From: Mariniflexile sp044335535
GTDB lineage: Bacteria > Bacteroidota > Bacteroidia > Flavobacteriales > Flavobacteriaceae
Length of the DNA: 64,000 nucleotides
NCBI RefSeq assembly: GCF_044335535.1
Contig: NZ_JBIQVZ010000002.1
Coordinates: forward strand, 434,001 to 498,000
Reading direction: 5' to 3'
Position 1 is the first letter of the stretch. Each line of letters begins with the position of its first letter. Position numbers and translations under genes: made by a program. The notes beneath the pieces are model-generated. The model did no database searches. It had not been told where the DNA came from and saw nothing but the letters and a program-made list of their open reading frames with translations. Of the stretch, positions 53,301-60,361 are shown one piece after another.

Positions 53301-53821
53301 TCAAAATCCGTTTGGGTGCCATTTGTTGTTCCTTTTTCAAGGATATTGGCTCCTGGCAAGGGTTGCCCGTTTATATCGGCAACAACTCCTGTAATACTAT
53401 ATTTCTGTATTTCTATATCAATGATAGGCTCTTGAATGACTAGCCCTATTTCTTTGATTGGATTTTCTTTGTTTTTTAATACCACTTGTGTATCATCTAT
53501 CTTATAATCTGTATTAGTATTATAAAACAACATATTTAACACGGTTTCAATTTTGACATCTTCAACCTTGATTGAAATTCTTCGGTTTAAATCAACAAAT
53601 TTTGTATTGTAAACAAACCTGTACTCGGTAGTTGCCTCTATTCTATCTATAACCTTAGACACGGTTTTATTTTCAATACTTAATGTAACAGACTGCGTGT
53701 AGCCATTATTGGCTAGAACGCTGAAAATAGAAGCAAAAACAAAAAGTATTGTGAATTTCATTTTTAAATCAAATTTTAAAAAAGGTATAATCATACCCCT
53801 CTTTTTATGAAGTTTTTTCAT
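50303..53821 (-). CDS. SusC/RagA-family TonB-dependent transporter with STN signalling domain
   Basis: This outer-membrane importer moves oligosaccharides into the periplasm with TonB energy. The 1172-aa protein has a signal peptide near residues 22-43 (FTILFVFASIFSVLANNG). An STN domain (about 45-115, LSIENKTVSKVIDRIE) follows. A carboxypeptidase-regulatory-like domain (about 143-215, GVVADINGQPLPGANI) comes next. The plug domain carries the TonB-box-like DEVVVVGYGTQKK and NVSVLKDASSASIYGARAA, and the beta-barrel ends in LKNISAGVNITF. The STN domain contacts a FecR-type anti-sigma factor, and a fecR gene lies directly upstream (181 bp). Import of the ligand would thus switch on the PUL. Confidence 0.97.
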   Translation of the reverse strand: MKKLHKKRGMIIPFLKFDLKMKFTILFVFASIFSVLANNGYTQSVTLSIENKTVSKVIDRIEATTEYRFVYNTKFVDLNRRISIKVEDVKIETVLNMLFYNTNTDYKIDDTQVVLKNKENPIKEIGLVIQEPIIDIEIQKYSITGVVADINGQPLPGANILEKGTTNGTQTDFDGKFSLDVANANAVLVISYIGYFTKEISVTGKNNIEVVLSENASSLDEVVVVGYGTQKKVNLTGAVSSVKMDEVLGDRPVSDAGKALQGSVPGLQITYGSGQPGKDVDINIRGFTSINGGEPLVLVDNVPMDLNDVNPRDIENVSVLKDASSASIYGARAAFGVVLITTKKGKKNQAPKFNYSSTIGWNRASTILEKASPREFVTALQDWGYTNFGNQNVDTWLGYIDQYEANPSAYPDGIITEDSGLKYTVRSTDVIGDFLDQAGFQQLHNISVNGGSESTTYRVSFGVTDEDGIMVGKKDTYRRYNLNTFISTDLTSKLNFTVNSLYKNALRKDPVSGAWKQLYKDAVNFYSAIPSGYGMLESGELAPYGTPANRVLLSPVSKAYDQVVRLFGKLTYDFTEDFSVNAEYTYQSSINNKETPSYTPSFIHPKSFDYNEYNANKSSYYTANSREVYSAVNIYGSFGKDLGDHSFKLLLGYNQEYNQLKRFDADRQVLLSPDLPGLSTGIGLVNASDFYSDYGVVGFFSRFNYSYKDKYLFELNGRYDGSSRFAKGKRFGYFPSASAGWRVSEEDFMSTLKPIVSNFKLRVSYGEIGNQDLSKKKKDRFSNNYPYLPTMNPYETNWINTQTGALGVSIKSPNLVSNSFTWETVRTLDFGVDLGFFDNKLQTTFDWYERETLDMLAPGAELPAVLGGSAPLSNVADLSTKGWELSVTFRDNIGDFKYSLGFNVFDSQTKITKYNNESGLINRYYVDQTIGEIWGYTTDGFFTVDDFEPGTLNDNLTGGTLLDGIAPFRKEKPNPGDVRYVDLDGDGQIWQGNKTLEDPGDLRIIGNDSRRYQYGITATADYKNFDFSVFLQGVGKRDVWMGGVEDFPLPHQFTTVYKHQLDYWTPENTDAFYPRNYVNGKGNYKTNRSVQTKYLKNGAYLRLKNITLGYTLPEKLMNSLKVSNFRVFVTGENLLNFDHFPDGIDPELDLVTGKEGNYPYLKNISAGVNITF

Positions 53822-53880
53822 ATTTTTATGATGTTTAATTAGTGAATGACTTAGTTTAGTTAATCACTTTTTTCAATATG

Positions 53881-53906
53881 CCGGAAGATGTTGGTCCATT
53901 TTCCGG
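53881..53906. other. Hairpin between fecR and susC
   Basis: CCGGAAGATG (53881-53890) and CATTTTCCGG (53897-53906) pair over ten positions with one G-T wobble around a 6-nt loop. A T6 tract follows only on the plus strand, opposite to the genes. It is therefore not a terminator for this operon, but could be an RNA structure in the susC leader. Confidence 0.45.
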
Positions 53907-54002
53907 TTTTTTATGTCCAATTGAATGGTTAAAAAGTGATGTAAAGTTCGTTGTTTGTTTAGTTTGTATTATTTATTTCATAGGCTTCTGTTGGTTTATG
54001 TA

Positions 54003-55199
54003 TTAATTAATATATATGTTATCTCCTTCTATTCTATATTCTAAAAGGAAGCTTTCTTTGAAGTAACCCAAAACATTTTCAATAGGCTCTTCTTTAAAAT
54101 GAGCGTTAAATATTTCGTTTTTAAGTGCTTCATCAGTAATCATTATTTTTTTATTATAATAGCGTTCTAGTTTTTTCGCAATATTTTCAAAAGACATGTT
54201 TCTGAAAAACATCTCTCCATGCATCCAAGACGTATAAATTTGAGTATCTACTTTTTCTGTAGATATAGTTAAATTTTCTTTATCCAACGAGCCCTTGATC
54301 CCAGGAACCAACATTATTCTTTCTTGTTCATTAGCAACATTTGTGTACATTGACACAGAACCTTCTACTAAAACAACATCTGCCTCTTTATCTTCTGAAT
54401 AGGCAGACACATTAAATACAGTTCCGTACACTTTTATATTCAAATTTCCTGCCTTTACAATAAATGGATGATCAGGATCTTTAGCCACATCAAAATTGAC
54501 CTCTCCATTTACAAAAACTTCTCGGTTCTTACCTTTTATAAAGTTGGTGGGATACCTTAGTGAGGTTCCTGAATTAAGATGAGCAACAGTACCATCTGAC
54601 ATTTTTATTTCATACCTTTTCCCATAAGGGATTGTTAGTGTATTATAAACCAACTCTTCTTCATTCGGGTTATAGTTATACACTAATTGTTGTCCATTTT
54701 GCATGCCTATAACATGACCCCATTTGTCAACTATCTGTTTAGAACCATCTTCGTTAAGAATCTCAATTTTCCCATTTTCTAACTGAAGTGTAATGCTATC
54801 CTCTGGAATTGTGGTAGTATTGTTTTGAACCAAAAGACCATTTGAATACAAATAGGCCACACCTAAAAATAAAACAGCTACAGCGGCGTACTTGTAAAGA
54901 ATTGGAACTATTGAATAAGGAGTACTTTTTTGAATTGATTTTTTAGAATGCAATTCTTGTTCAAGTGGCATGTTCAATTTTGATACAATACTATTCCATG
55001 TAGCATCCTTATCAAACTTTTTAATAAACTTTAGTCTTCTGGCTTTTTTGTAAATCAACAAATAATCAGAAAATAATTTTCTATTATTAGGATCCTTATT
55101 CAACCATTCACTTAATTCATCAAATTCTTTTTTACTAATATCCTTAGATATGTATGCAGAAATCAGGTTTATTATCTTTAGATTATTATCACTCATCAT
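54003..55199 (-). CDS. FecR-family anti-sigma factor
   Basis: This inner-membrane regulator holds the ECF sigma factor inactive and is signalled by the STN domain of SusC. The 398-aa protein has a cytoplasmic N-terminal helix bundle (about 1-85, SKKEFDELSEWLNKDPNNR). A single membrane helix follows (about 108-128, YAAVAVLFLGVAYLYSNGLL). The periplasmic FecR domain has LTIPYGKRYEIKMSDGT, LNSGTSLRYPTNF and HPFIVKAGNLNIKVYGTVFNV. A DUF4974 domain ends the protein (MFFRNMSFENIAKKLERYY). The gene lies between sigma (82 bp) and susC, in the classic sigma-FecR-SusC order. Confidence 0.95.
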   Translation of the reverse strand: MMSDNNLKIINLISAYISKDISKKEFDELSEWLNKDPNNRKLFSDYLLIYKKARRLKFIKKFDKDATWNSIVSKLNMPLEQELHSKKSIQKSTPYSIVPILYKYAAVAVLFLGVAYLYSNGLLVQNNTTTIPEDSITLQLENGKIEILNEDGSKQIVDKWGHVIGMQNGQQLVYNYNPNEEELVYNTLTIPYGKRYEIKMSDGTVAHLNSGTSLRYPTNFIKGKNREVFVNGEVNFDVAKDPDHPFIVKAGNLNIKVYGTVFNVSAYSEDKEADVVLVEGSVSMYTNVANEQERIMLVPGIKGSLDKENLTISTEKVDTQIYTSWMHGEMFFRNMSFENIAKKLERYYNKKIMITDEALKNEIFNAHFKEEPIENVLGYFKESFLLEYRIEGDNIYIN

Positions 55200-55281
55200 G
55201 ATTGTGCTATATTAATATTAATATATGCTATATTATCATAATGGAAAAAGACACAAAATGGGTGACAAAAAATATTTTTTT

Positions 55282-55836
55282 TTAAATAAATAATAACATA
55301 ATGATTATTCCAACAGTGCTTCGAAGTTGTTTTAGAGCCCTAGAATAATATGTTTTTACAGTATTCACACTAATTCCATATTTTAAGGCAACCTCTTTAT
55401 ATTTAAGATTTTCTAATACAATAGACAATAGAACTTCTTTACTTCTTCTAGGTAAACTTTCAATTTTTTGATGTAACTTTTTCTTTTCTTGTTCAACAAA
55501 TTCCTTATCTAAATTTTCTTCGACAAGAACACTATCTACCTGATTTTCTATATCTTCAAACCGATATTTTGCTTTTGATTTAATAGCTTGTAAGGCATTG
55601 TTTTTAACAGCCTTAAAAAGATAAGGTCCAATAAATTTATCAAATTTCAAATACAGTTTATCATCCCAAAGTTTAACAAATAAATCCTGTACCACATCTT
55701 CTGCCATAGCAAAAGAATCACAATATTTTAGAGCATGTGTGCTTAGCGGTAGATAATACAAATCAAATAATTCCTTAAATGCACCAGAATCTCTTTGCTT
55801 GAGTCTATTAAGTATTTCGAAATCATTTGTATTCAT
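55282..55836 (-). CDS. ECF RNA polymerase sigma factor (RpoE-like)
   Basis: This 184-aa sigma-70-family factor would direct transcription of the PUL when released by FecR. Region 2 (about 10-85) has LFDLYYLPLSTHALKYC and AEDVVQDLFVKLWDD, the latter being the -10 recognition helix. Region 4 (about 120-175) has LPRRSKEVLLSIVLENLKYK and YGISVNTVKTYYSRAL, a helix-turn-helix. Helical Bacteroidota PUL sigma factors of the TIGR02985 type look like this. It is the first gene of the sigma-FecR-SusC-SusD set. No AraC or hybrid two-component regulator occurs in the window, so this pair is the only visible control. Confidence 0.95.
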   Translation of the reverse strand: MNTNDFEILNRLKQRDSGAFKELFDLYYLPLSTHALKYCDSFAMAEDVVQDLFVKLWDDKLYLKFDKFIGPYLFKAVKNNALQAIKSKAKYRFEDIENQVDSVLVEENLDKEFVEQEKKKLHQKIESLPRRSKEVLLSIVLENLKYKEVALKYGISVNTVKTYYSRALKQLRSTVGIIIMLLFI

Positions 55837-56181
55837 AATACATAAATTTACATTTTTTAATCATTATAATTGTGATTTTGATAAAAAATATTTAATAAAT
55901 GGCTTGCTTATTTTATCGTATAGATGTTTTTAAAAGTAATTTCTTACTAAGTAATTTTAATCAATCTTATACTTATCAAACGTCTGGAATATGCGTAGTA
56001 CAGAATTTTCAGGCAATTCATTATCAAACCGTTACGATGTTTATTAAATGCTTTAAACTTCAAATTTTCTATATCGCCCCGCATTACATATATTTATTGT
56101 TGTTCTTTTCGTACTTCGCATCAAAAAGTCTTTCATTTTTAGCATACAGATATATTATAATTCCTCAGATATCTTACATTA
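55837..56181. other. Intergenic region upstream of the sigma factor gene
   Basis: About 345 bp between the sigma gene and the sulfatase upstream, very AT-rich apart from a small GC patch (56070-56090). I see no coding frame with family features, no RNA gene and no complete TTTG/TAnnTTTG promoter. The sigma gene promoter should lie here. Confidence 0.4.
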
Positions 56182-57642
56182 CTAATTTTCTATTTTTCCA
56201 ATTTCTCTGTTTTCGTTTCCCTTTTCGATTCCAACATTTAAATCGCCAAGTTCTTTACGTGATTTTTCTACAATTTTCATTAGTTCTTGTACTTTTTCTG
56301 GATAGTATTCAATAACATTAAATCGTTCACCTGGGTCTCTCATCATATTATAAAGCTCAGGTTTCTCCACTGCTGTTTTAATCATTTTTCCACTGTGTCC
56401 GTCATTGCCTGGTTTTGCATTATACGAAGCATAGGTATGTGGTAAAACCAGCTTCCAATTTCCTTTTCGTACACCATTTAAATTGTTTTTACCATAGTAA
56501 TAAAGAATGGTTTCTCGTGGTGTAGCTTCAAAATTGCCTTTCCAAAGTGATGTAATATCTACACCATCAATTTTATTGTCAGATAATTTACCATCTGTTA
56601 TTGCGGCTAATGTTGGTAATATATCAATTGCACACGCTAATTTATTACATACAGTTCCTTCAGGTATATTACCCGGCCAGCGAATAATAAAAGGAACTCG
56701 CTGTCCACCTTCCCAGCTCGTAGATTTCCCTTCTCGTAAACCTCCTGAAGATCCTGCGTGGTTTCCAAAATTAAGCCATGGGCCATTATCTGTTGTAAAA
56801 ATGAAAATTGTATTATCTGTTAACCCATTTTTTTCTAGCGCTTTGCTAATTTCACCAACAGACCAATCAATTTCCATCATGACATCTCCATATAAACCTT
56901 TTTCGCTTTTGCCTCTAAATTTATCTGAGACTCCGAGAGGAACATGTCCCATTGTGTGCGGAACATATAAAAAGAATGGATTCTTTGCATTTCTGTTAAT
57001 AAAATCAACCGCTTTTTCGGTATAAAGCGTTGTTAGTTTATCCTGATCCTTTAAGCTAGTAATTCTTTCTACAATTTCATTTCCCTCTATTAATGGCAAT
57101 TCCGGATATTTTGCACTTTTCTTATCATCAGACAATCTTTCACCTGTAACATTGCTATGTGGCCACATGTCATTGGAATAGGGTAAACCTACATACTCAT
57201 CGAAACCTTGTTGCAATGGTAGAAACTCTTTTTTACTCCCTAAATGCCATTTCCCAAAGCAGGCAGTTGCATAAGCTTGTTCTTTAAACATTTCGGCTAT
57301 AGTGAGTTCTTCTGTATTCATTCCTATCTTATGATTTGGATATAAAGCTCCTGAGAATCCAATTCTATTTGGGTAACAACCTGTTAATAGTCCAGCTCTC
57401 GAGGCACTACATACAGGCTGAGCAGCATAGAAATTTGTAAATTTCATTCCTTGGCTTGCCATTTGATCTAGATTGGGTGTTTCGAAACCCGTTGCTCCAT
57501 AGCATCCTACATCACCATAGCCTTCATCGTCTATCAATATAATTACAACATTGGGTTTTTCGTTGTTTTGCTTTCGTTTTATTTGATTACAGCTAATAAA
57601 TAGAACAGCAATTAGTAAAATCAATGTGATAGATTTTCTCAT
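56182..57642 (-). CDS. Sulfatase lipoprotein, family S1 (CSASR type)
   Basis: This 486-aa formylglycine sulfatase has a lipoprotein signal (LLIAVLFISC, Cys18). The metal block is LIDDEGYGDVGCYG. The active-site motif is C-S-A-S-R with Cys78 (QPVCSASRAGLLTG); alanine in place of proline still fits the C-x-[PA]-x-R rule for formylglycine formation. GKWHLGSKKEFLPLQQGFDE, TTDNGPWLNFGNH and LREGKSTSWEGGQRVP follow, typical of arylsulfatase-A-like enzymes. It lies upstream of the sigma gene, outside the susCD operon, so it may be controlled separately. It precedes the PUL in the direction of transcription. Confidence 0.92.
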   Translation of the reverse strand: MRKSITLILLIAVLFISCNQIKRKQNNEKPNVVIILIDDEGYGDVGCYGATGFETPNLDQMASQGMKFTNFYAAQPVCSASRAGLLTGCYPNRIGFSGALYPNHKIGMNTEELTIAEMFKEQAYATACFGKWHLGSKKEFLPLQQGFDEYVGLPYSNDMWPHSNVTGERLSDDKKSAKYPELPLIEGNEIVERITSLKDQDKLTTLYTEKAVDFINRNAKNPFFLYVPHTMGHVPLGVSDKFRGKSEKGLYGDVMMEIDWSVGEISKALEKNGLTDNTIFIFTTDNGPWLNFGNHAGSSGGLREGKSTSWEGGQRVPFIIRWPGNIPEGTVCNKLACAIDILPTLAAITDGKLSDNKIDGVDITSLWKGNFEATPRETILYYYGKNNLNGVRKGNWKLVLPHTYASYNAKPGNDGHSGKMIKTAVEKPELYNMMRDPGERFNVIEYYPEKVQELMKIVEKSRKELGDLNVGIEKGNENREIGKIEN

Positions 57643-57771
57643 TTTTTAAAATTGTTTATTTGTATCTACTTTTCTTTTTATATATGTATAACTATGTTCT
57701 GGAATAATGTTGTTTTATGAGTACAATCTCTTCCTTAGCATGAAACACAACTATTTAATAACATGTCCGTT

Positions 57772-59181
57772 TTATTGTTTTATCAAAATTACAAATGACC
57801 CATTTTCATACTCCGATGTAAGTTTTAATGTTTGCTTCCCTTTTACTTTATTTTTTTTAATCCAACTAGCATTTTGGATATCTATGGAATACATATCAAA
57901 AGTCCCAGAAGCTTCATTAAGATTCAATAAAACAGAACCTTTACTAGGAAAATATATAATATAACTCTTACCAAGAGAAGCTGTGAGATAAGCTTCATCA
58001 GGATCACAATCTAAAAGTAGCCTCATGTTGGGTTGCAAATCCCAAAACTTGACTTTTTCTTCCACCATACGTACAGATTTAATACAATTTATTGAAACCT
58101 TACTTAATCCCAGTCCGGCTGTAGGACGATGAAAACGACTTGAAGCCAATCCTCCTACAATATTTCTAAAAAACACTCTTGCTGCATGGCTTGAATTTAT
58201 ACCTTCTTCTGCACTTTTATGGGTGGATGATCCATATATTTTTACATGATTGATAGGTCTTGCATTCTTTGAAAGATACGCTTTAACATTTTGAGCCCCT
58301 AGCCAATTTTCATAACCTTGATTCCAACTGTTCTGGGAAATATCAACATAATCATACAGTTCAGGGTGATCAAATGTGCGTTTATGTTCATCACTTGTAA
58401 GATCATGCGCATTCCACATTTCAGTAACATATATCTTTTTATCTCCTGCTTTTTCCTTAATATATCGCGCCCAATATGCGCCCCAAGCCTCTTCGGCACT
58501 GGTCTCGTTATCTATACAATAAAGCACGTTGCTGTATTTTAAAGAAATAGACAGTAATTTATCAACATAAGCCTTCTGGTATTTAAAAACAGTTGCATTG
58601 TTCCGCAGATTTGGCGTGGTAAAAAAGAATGGCTGAGTATTTTTCCCTGGATGCTTGGGATATTCTTCAACAAAACCAGATGCTTCGTAAGTATAGCAAA
58701 CATTATTGACTGGGTTATATGGATTAGGTTTCCATTCCTCACGGGAATAATCAAACCTATCCCAAATTTCAATTTGTACAATGATGTTTCTTTTTGCTGT
58801 TTCTTCTAAAAAAGCAGTAAAACGATTCCAATAAGCATCGTTCCATTGTCCAAGATCATACATTCCATTTGGTAATTTCAAAAATGGATATACTTCAAAA
58901 CCCATAGCCTTTCTATCGCTCATTGTATTTCGCACATAGTTGGCTCCTACATCTACCATTGAGTCTAAATGAGGGACAAGCTTTTCTATTGGCCATTGAA
59001 ACAGGTTATCATCATTGCTGCCTCCCAATAAAAGTGTTGGCTTGCCATTATATGTCCAATAACCAGCATGTTCTTTTCTTATCTCAATCCCGTTGTCCTT
59101 GGATGAACAACAAGAAAGCACTATAAGTAACATAAAAATTAAAAAGATTTCAGTTTTATGTGCTTTCATTTTCCTTACCAT
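57772..59181 (-). CDS. Secreted TIM-barrel glycoside hydrolase-like lipoprotein
   Basis: This 469-aa lipoprotein (LIVLSCCSS, Cys24) begins with YWTYNGKPTLLLGGSNDDNLFQ, the pattern of DUF4038/GH140-like and other clan-A putative glycosidases. The barrel has VPHLDSMVDVGANYVRN, IIVQIEIWDRFDYS and VLYCIDNETSAEEAW, where Glu226 sits like a clan-A acid/base. Another Glu is in IYVTEMW (254). The later strand where a nucleophile Glu is expected reads INHVKIYGSS, with no Glu. A small C-terminal beta domain (about 390-469) closes the protein. It may be a glycosidase with a shifted nucleophile or a non-catalytic relative. It is 129 bp upstream of the CSASR sulfatase gene. Alternative start at 59169. Confidence 0.7.
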   Translation of the reverse strand: MVRKMKAHKTEIFLIFMLLIVLSCCSSKDNGIEIRKEHAGYWTYNGKPTLLLGGSNDDNLFQWPIEKLVPHLDSMVDVGANYVRNTMSDRKAMGFEVYPFLKLPNGMYDLGQWNDAYWNRFTAFLEETAKRNIIVQIEIWDRFDYSREEWKPNPYNPVNNVCYTYEASGFVEEYPKHPGKNTQPFFFTTPNLRNNATVFKYQKAYVDKLLSISLKYSNVLYCIDNETSAEEAWGAYWARYIKEKAGDKKIYVTEMWNAHDLTSDEHKRTFDHPELYDYVDISQNSWNQGYENWLGAQNVKAYLSKNARPINHVKIYGSSTHKSAEEGINSSHAARVFFRNIVGGLASSRFHRPTAGLGLSKVSINCIKSVRMVEEKVKFWDLQPNMRLLLDCDPDEAYLTASLGKSYIIYFPSKGSVLLNLNEASGTFDMYSIDIQNASWIKKNKVKGKQTLKLTSEYENGSFVILIKQ

Positions 59182-59228
59182 GCCTTCTTTATTAAAAAAA
59201 TTGTTTGTACCAATATTTTATTATTATT

Positions 59229-59268
59229 TATATGAGTAAGAATTTTTCGAAAAATTCATGCTCATATA
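59229..59268. terminator. 40-nt near-perfect palindrome after the sugar-oxidation genes
   Basis: TATATGAG at 59229-59236 pairs with CTCATATA at 59261-59268. The core GAATTTTTCGAAAAATTC (59240-59257) is a perfect 18-bp palindrome. Only two positions are imperfect, one of them a G-T pair. It lies 13 nt after the stop of the isomerase-like gene, which suggests a terminator or an mRNA-stabilising end, though no long T tract follows. It separates this operon from the glycosidase gene downstream. Confidence 0.6.
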
Positions 59269-59281
59269 TTTCTAAATGCGT

Positions 59282-60361
59282 TTATTTTTCTTTCTTGTAA
59301 CCAGTATTAGAGACTCCCAATATCTTTTTTAACTGTTGCTTACCTATCTGACCTCCCACAAAATCATCAAACGTTTTATCTGTCGCTTCAATAATATGAT
59401 CAGAAATAAAAGCAACGCCTTCTCTGGCTCCCTGTTCCGGGCTCTTAATAACACATTCCCATTCTAAAACTGCCCAAACATCACATCCATGTTCTGTTAA
59501 CTTAGAAAATACCCTCTTGAAATCTACCTGTCCATCACCAGGGGAACGGTATCTCCCAGCTCGGTCCCTCCAATCATTATACCCTCCAAACATTCCTTTT
59601 TTTCCTGTTGGATTAAACTCTGAATCCTTTACATGAAAGGCCTTTATAAACTCATGGTAATGGTCTATGTAAGTTATATAATCCAATTGCTGTAACACAA
59701 AATGGGAGGGATCATATAAAATATTGACCCGCTTATGATTCCCTGTTGCCGTAAGAAATCGTTCAAATGTATCCCCATCGTGAATATCCTCCATAGGATG
59801 CACTTCATAACAAACATCAACGCCATTTTCATCAAATGCATTTAATATAGGTAACCAGCGGTCTGCCAATTCCTTAAAGCCCAGCTCAACCAATCCTTTT
59901 GGCTGCTGGGGCCATGGATGGACCATAGGCCACAATAATGACCCAGAAAATGTAGCATGTGCCTTAGTTTTTAACCTTCTACTTGCAATGGCCGCATTTT
60001 TCATTTCTTGAATGGCCCATGCGGTTCGCTCTTTTGGCTTCCCTTTTAAGTGGTCTGGCACAAAAACATCGAACATAATATCATGGGCGGGATGAACCGC
60101 CACCAACTGCCCTTGTATATGTGTGGACAATTCGGTTAGTTCCAATCCATAGGAATTAATTTTTCCTAGAAGCTCATCGCAATAGGTTTGGCTTTCCGAT
60201 GCTTTTGCCAAATCTATCAATCGCTTATCCAAGGTTGGCATTTGAATGCCTTTATACCCCAAACCACTTGCCCATTTGCATAACCCATCCAAAGAATTAA
60301 ACGGGGATTTGTCGTCCATAAATTGAGCTAAAAATATAGCTGGCCCTTTAATTGTCTTCAT
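59282..60361 (-). CDS. Sugar phosphate isomerase/epimerase-like TIM-barrel protein
   Basis: This is a cytoplasmic xylose-isomerase-like TIM-barrel protein of about 359 aa. Conserved blocks are GLGYKGIQMPTLD, VDVCYEVHPMEDIHDG, NILYDPSHFVLQQLDY and VWAVLEWECVIKSPEQG. These place Glu, Asp, His and Glu residues that bind the metal. Both possible starts (60370 and 60361) lie inside the end of the oxidoreductase gene, so translation is coupled. I prefer the second ATG (MKTIKGPAIFL), but cannot decide. With the Gfo/Idh/MocA partner it may isomerise or epimerise an oxidised sugar. The exact reaction is unknown. Confidence 0.85.
   Translation of the reverse strand: MKTIKGPAIFLAQFMDDKSPFNSLDGLCKWASGLGYKGIQMPTLDKRLIDLAKASESQTYCDELLGKINSYGLELTELSTHIQGQLVAVHPAHDIMFDVFVPDHLKGKPKERTAWAIQEMKNAAIASRRLKTKAHATFSGSLLWPMVHPWPQQPKGLVELGFKELADRWLPILNAFDENGVDVCYEVHPMEDIHDGDTFERFLTATGNHKRVNILYDPSHFVLQQLDYITYIDHYHEFIKAFHVKDSEFNPTGKKGMFGGYNDWRDRAGRYRSPGDGQVDFKRVFSKLTEHGCDVWAVLEWECVIKSPEQGAREGVAFISDHIIEATDKTFDDFVGGQIGKQQLKKILGVSNTGYKKEK

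Noticed and set aside
53881..53906. Hairpin followed by T6 read as an intrinsic terminator
   Set aside because: The T tract follows on the plus strand, but all nearby genes are on the minus strand. Recorded only as a hairpin.
55208..55225. Perfect 18-bp palindrome TATATTAATATTAATATA between sigma and fecR genes
   Set aside because: It is made only of A and T in very AT-rich DNA, so it is expected by chance. No function can be argued.
55899..56315. 138-codon open frame on the plus strand
   Set aside because: It runs from intergenic DNA into the antisense of a sulfatase gene. The composition (Phe, Tyr, Ile, Ser rich) is that of AT-rich noncoding sequence, with no recognisable motif.
56507..57025. 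172-codon open frame on the plus strand
   Set aside because: Antisense to the CSASR sulfatase, which has all catalytic motifs.
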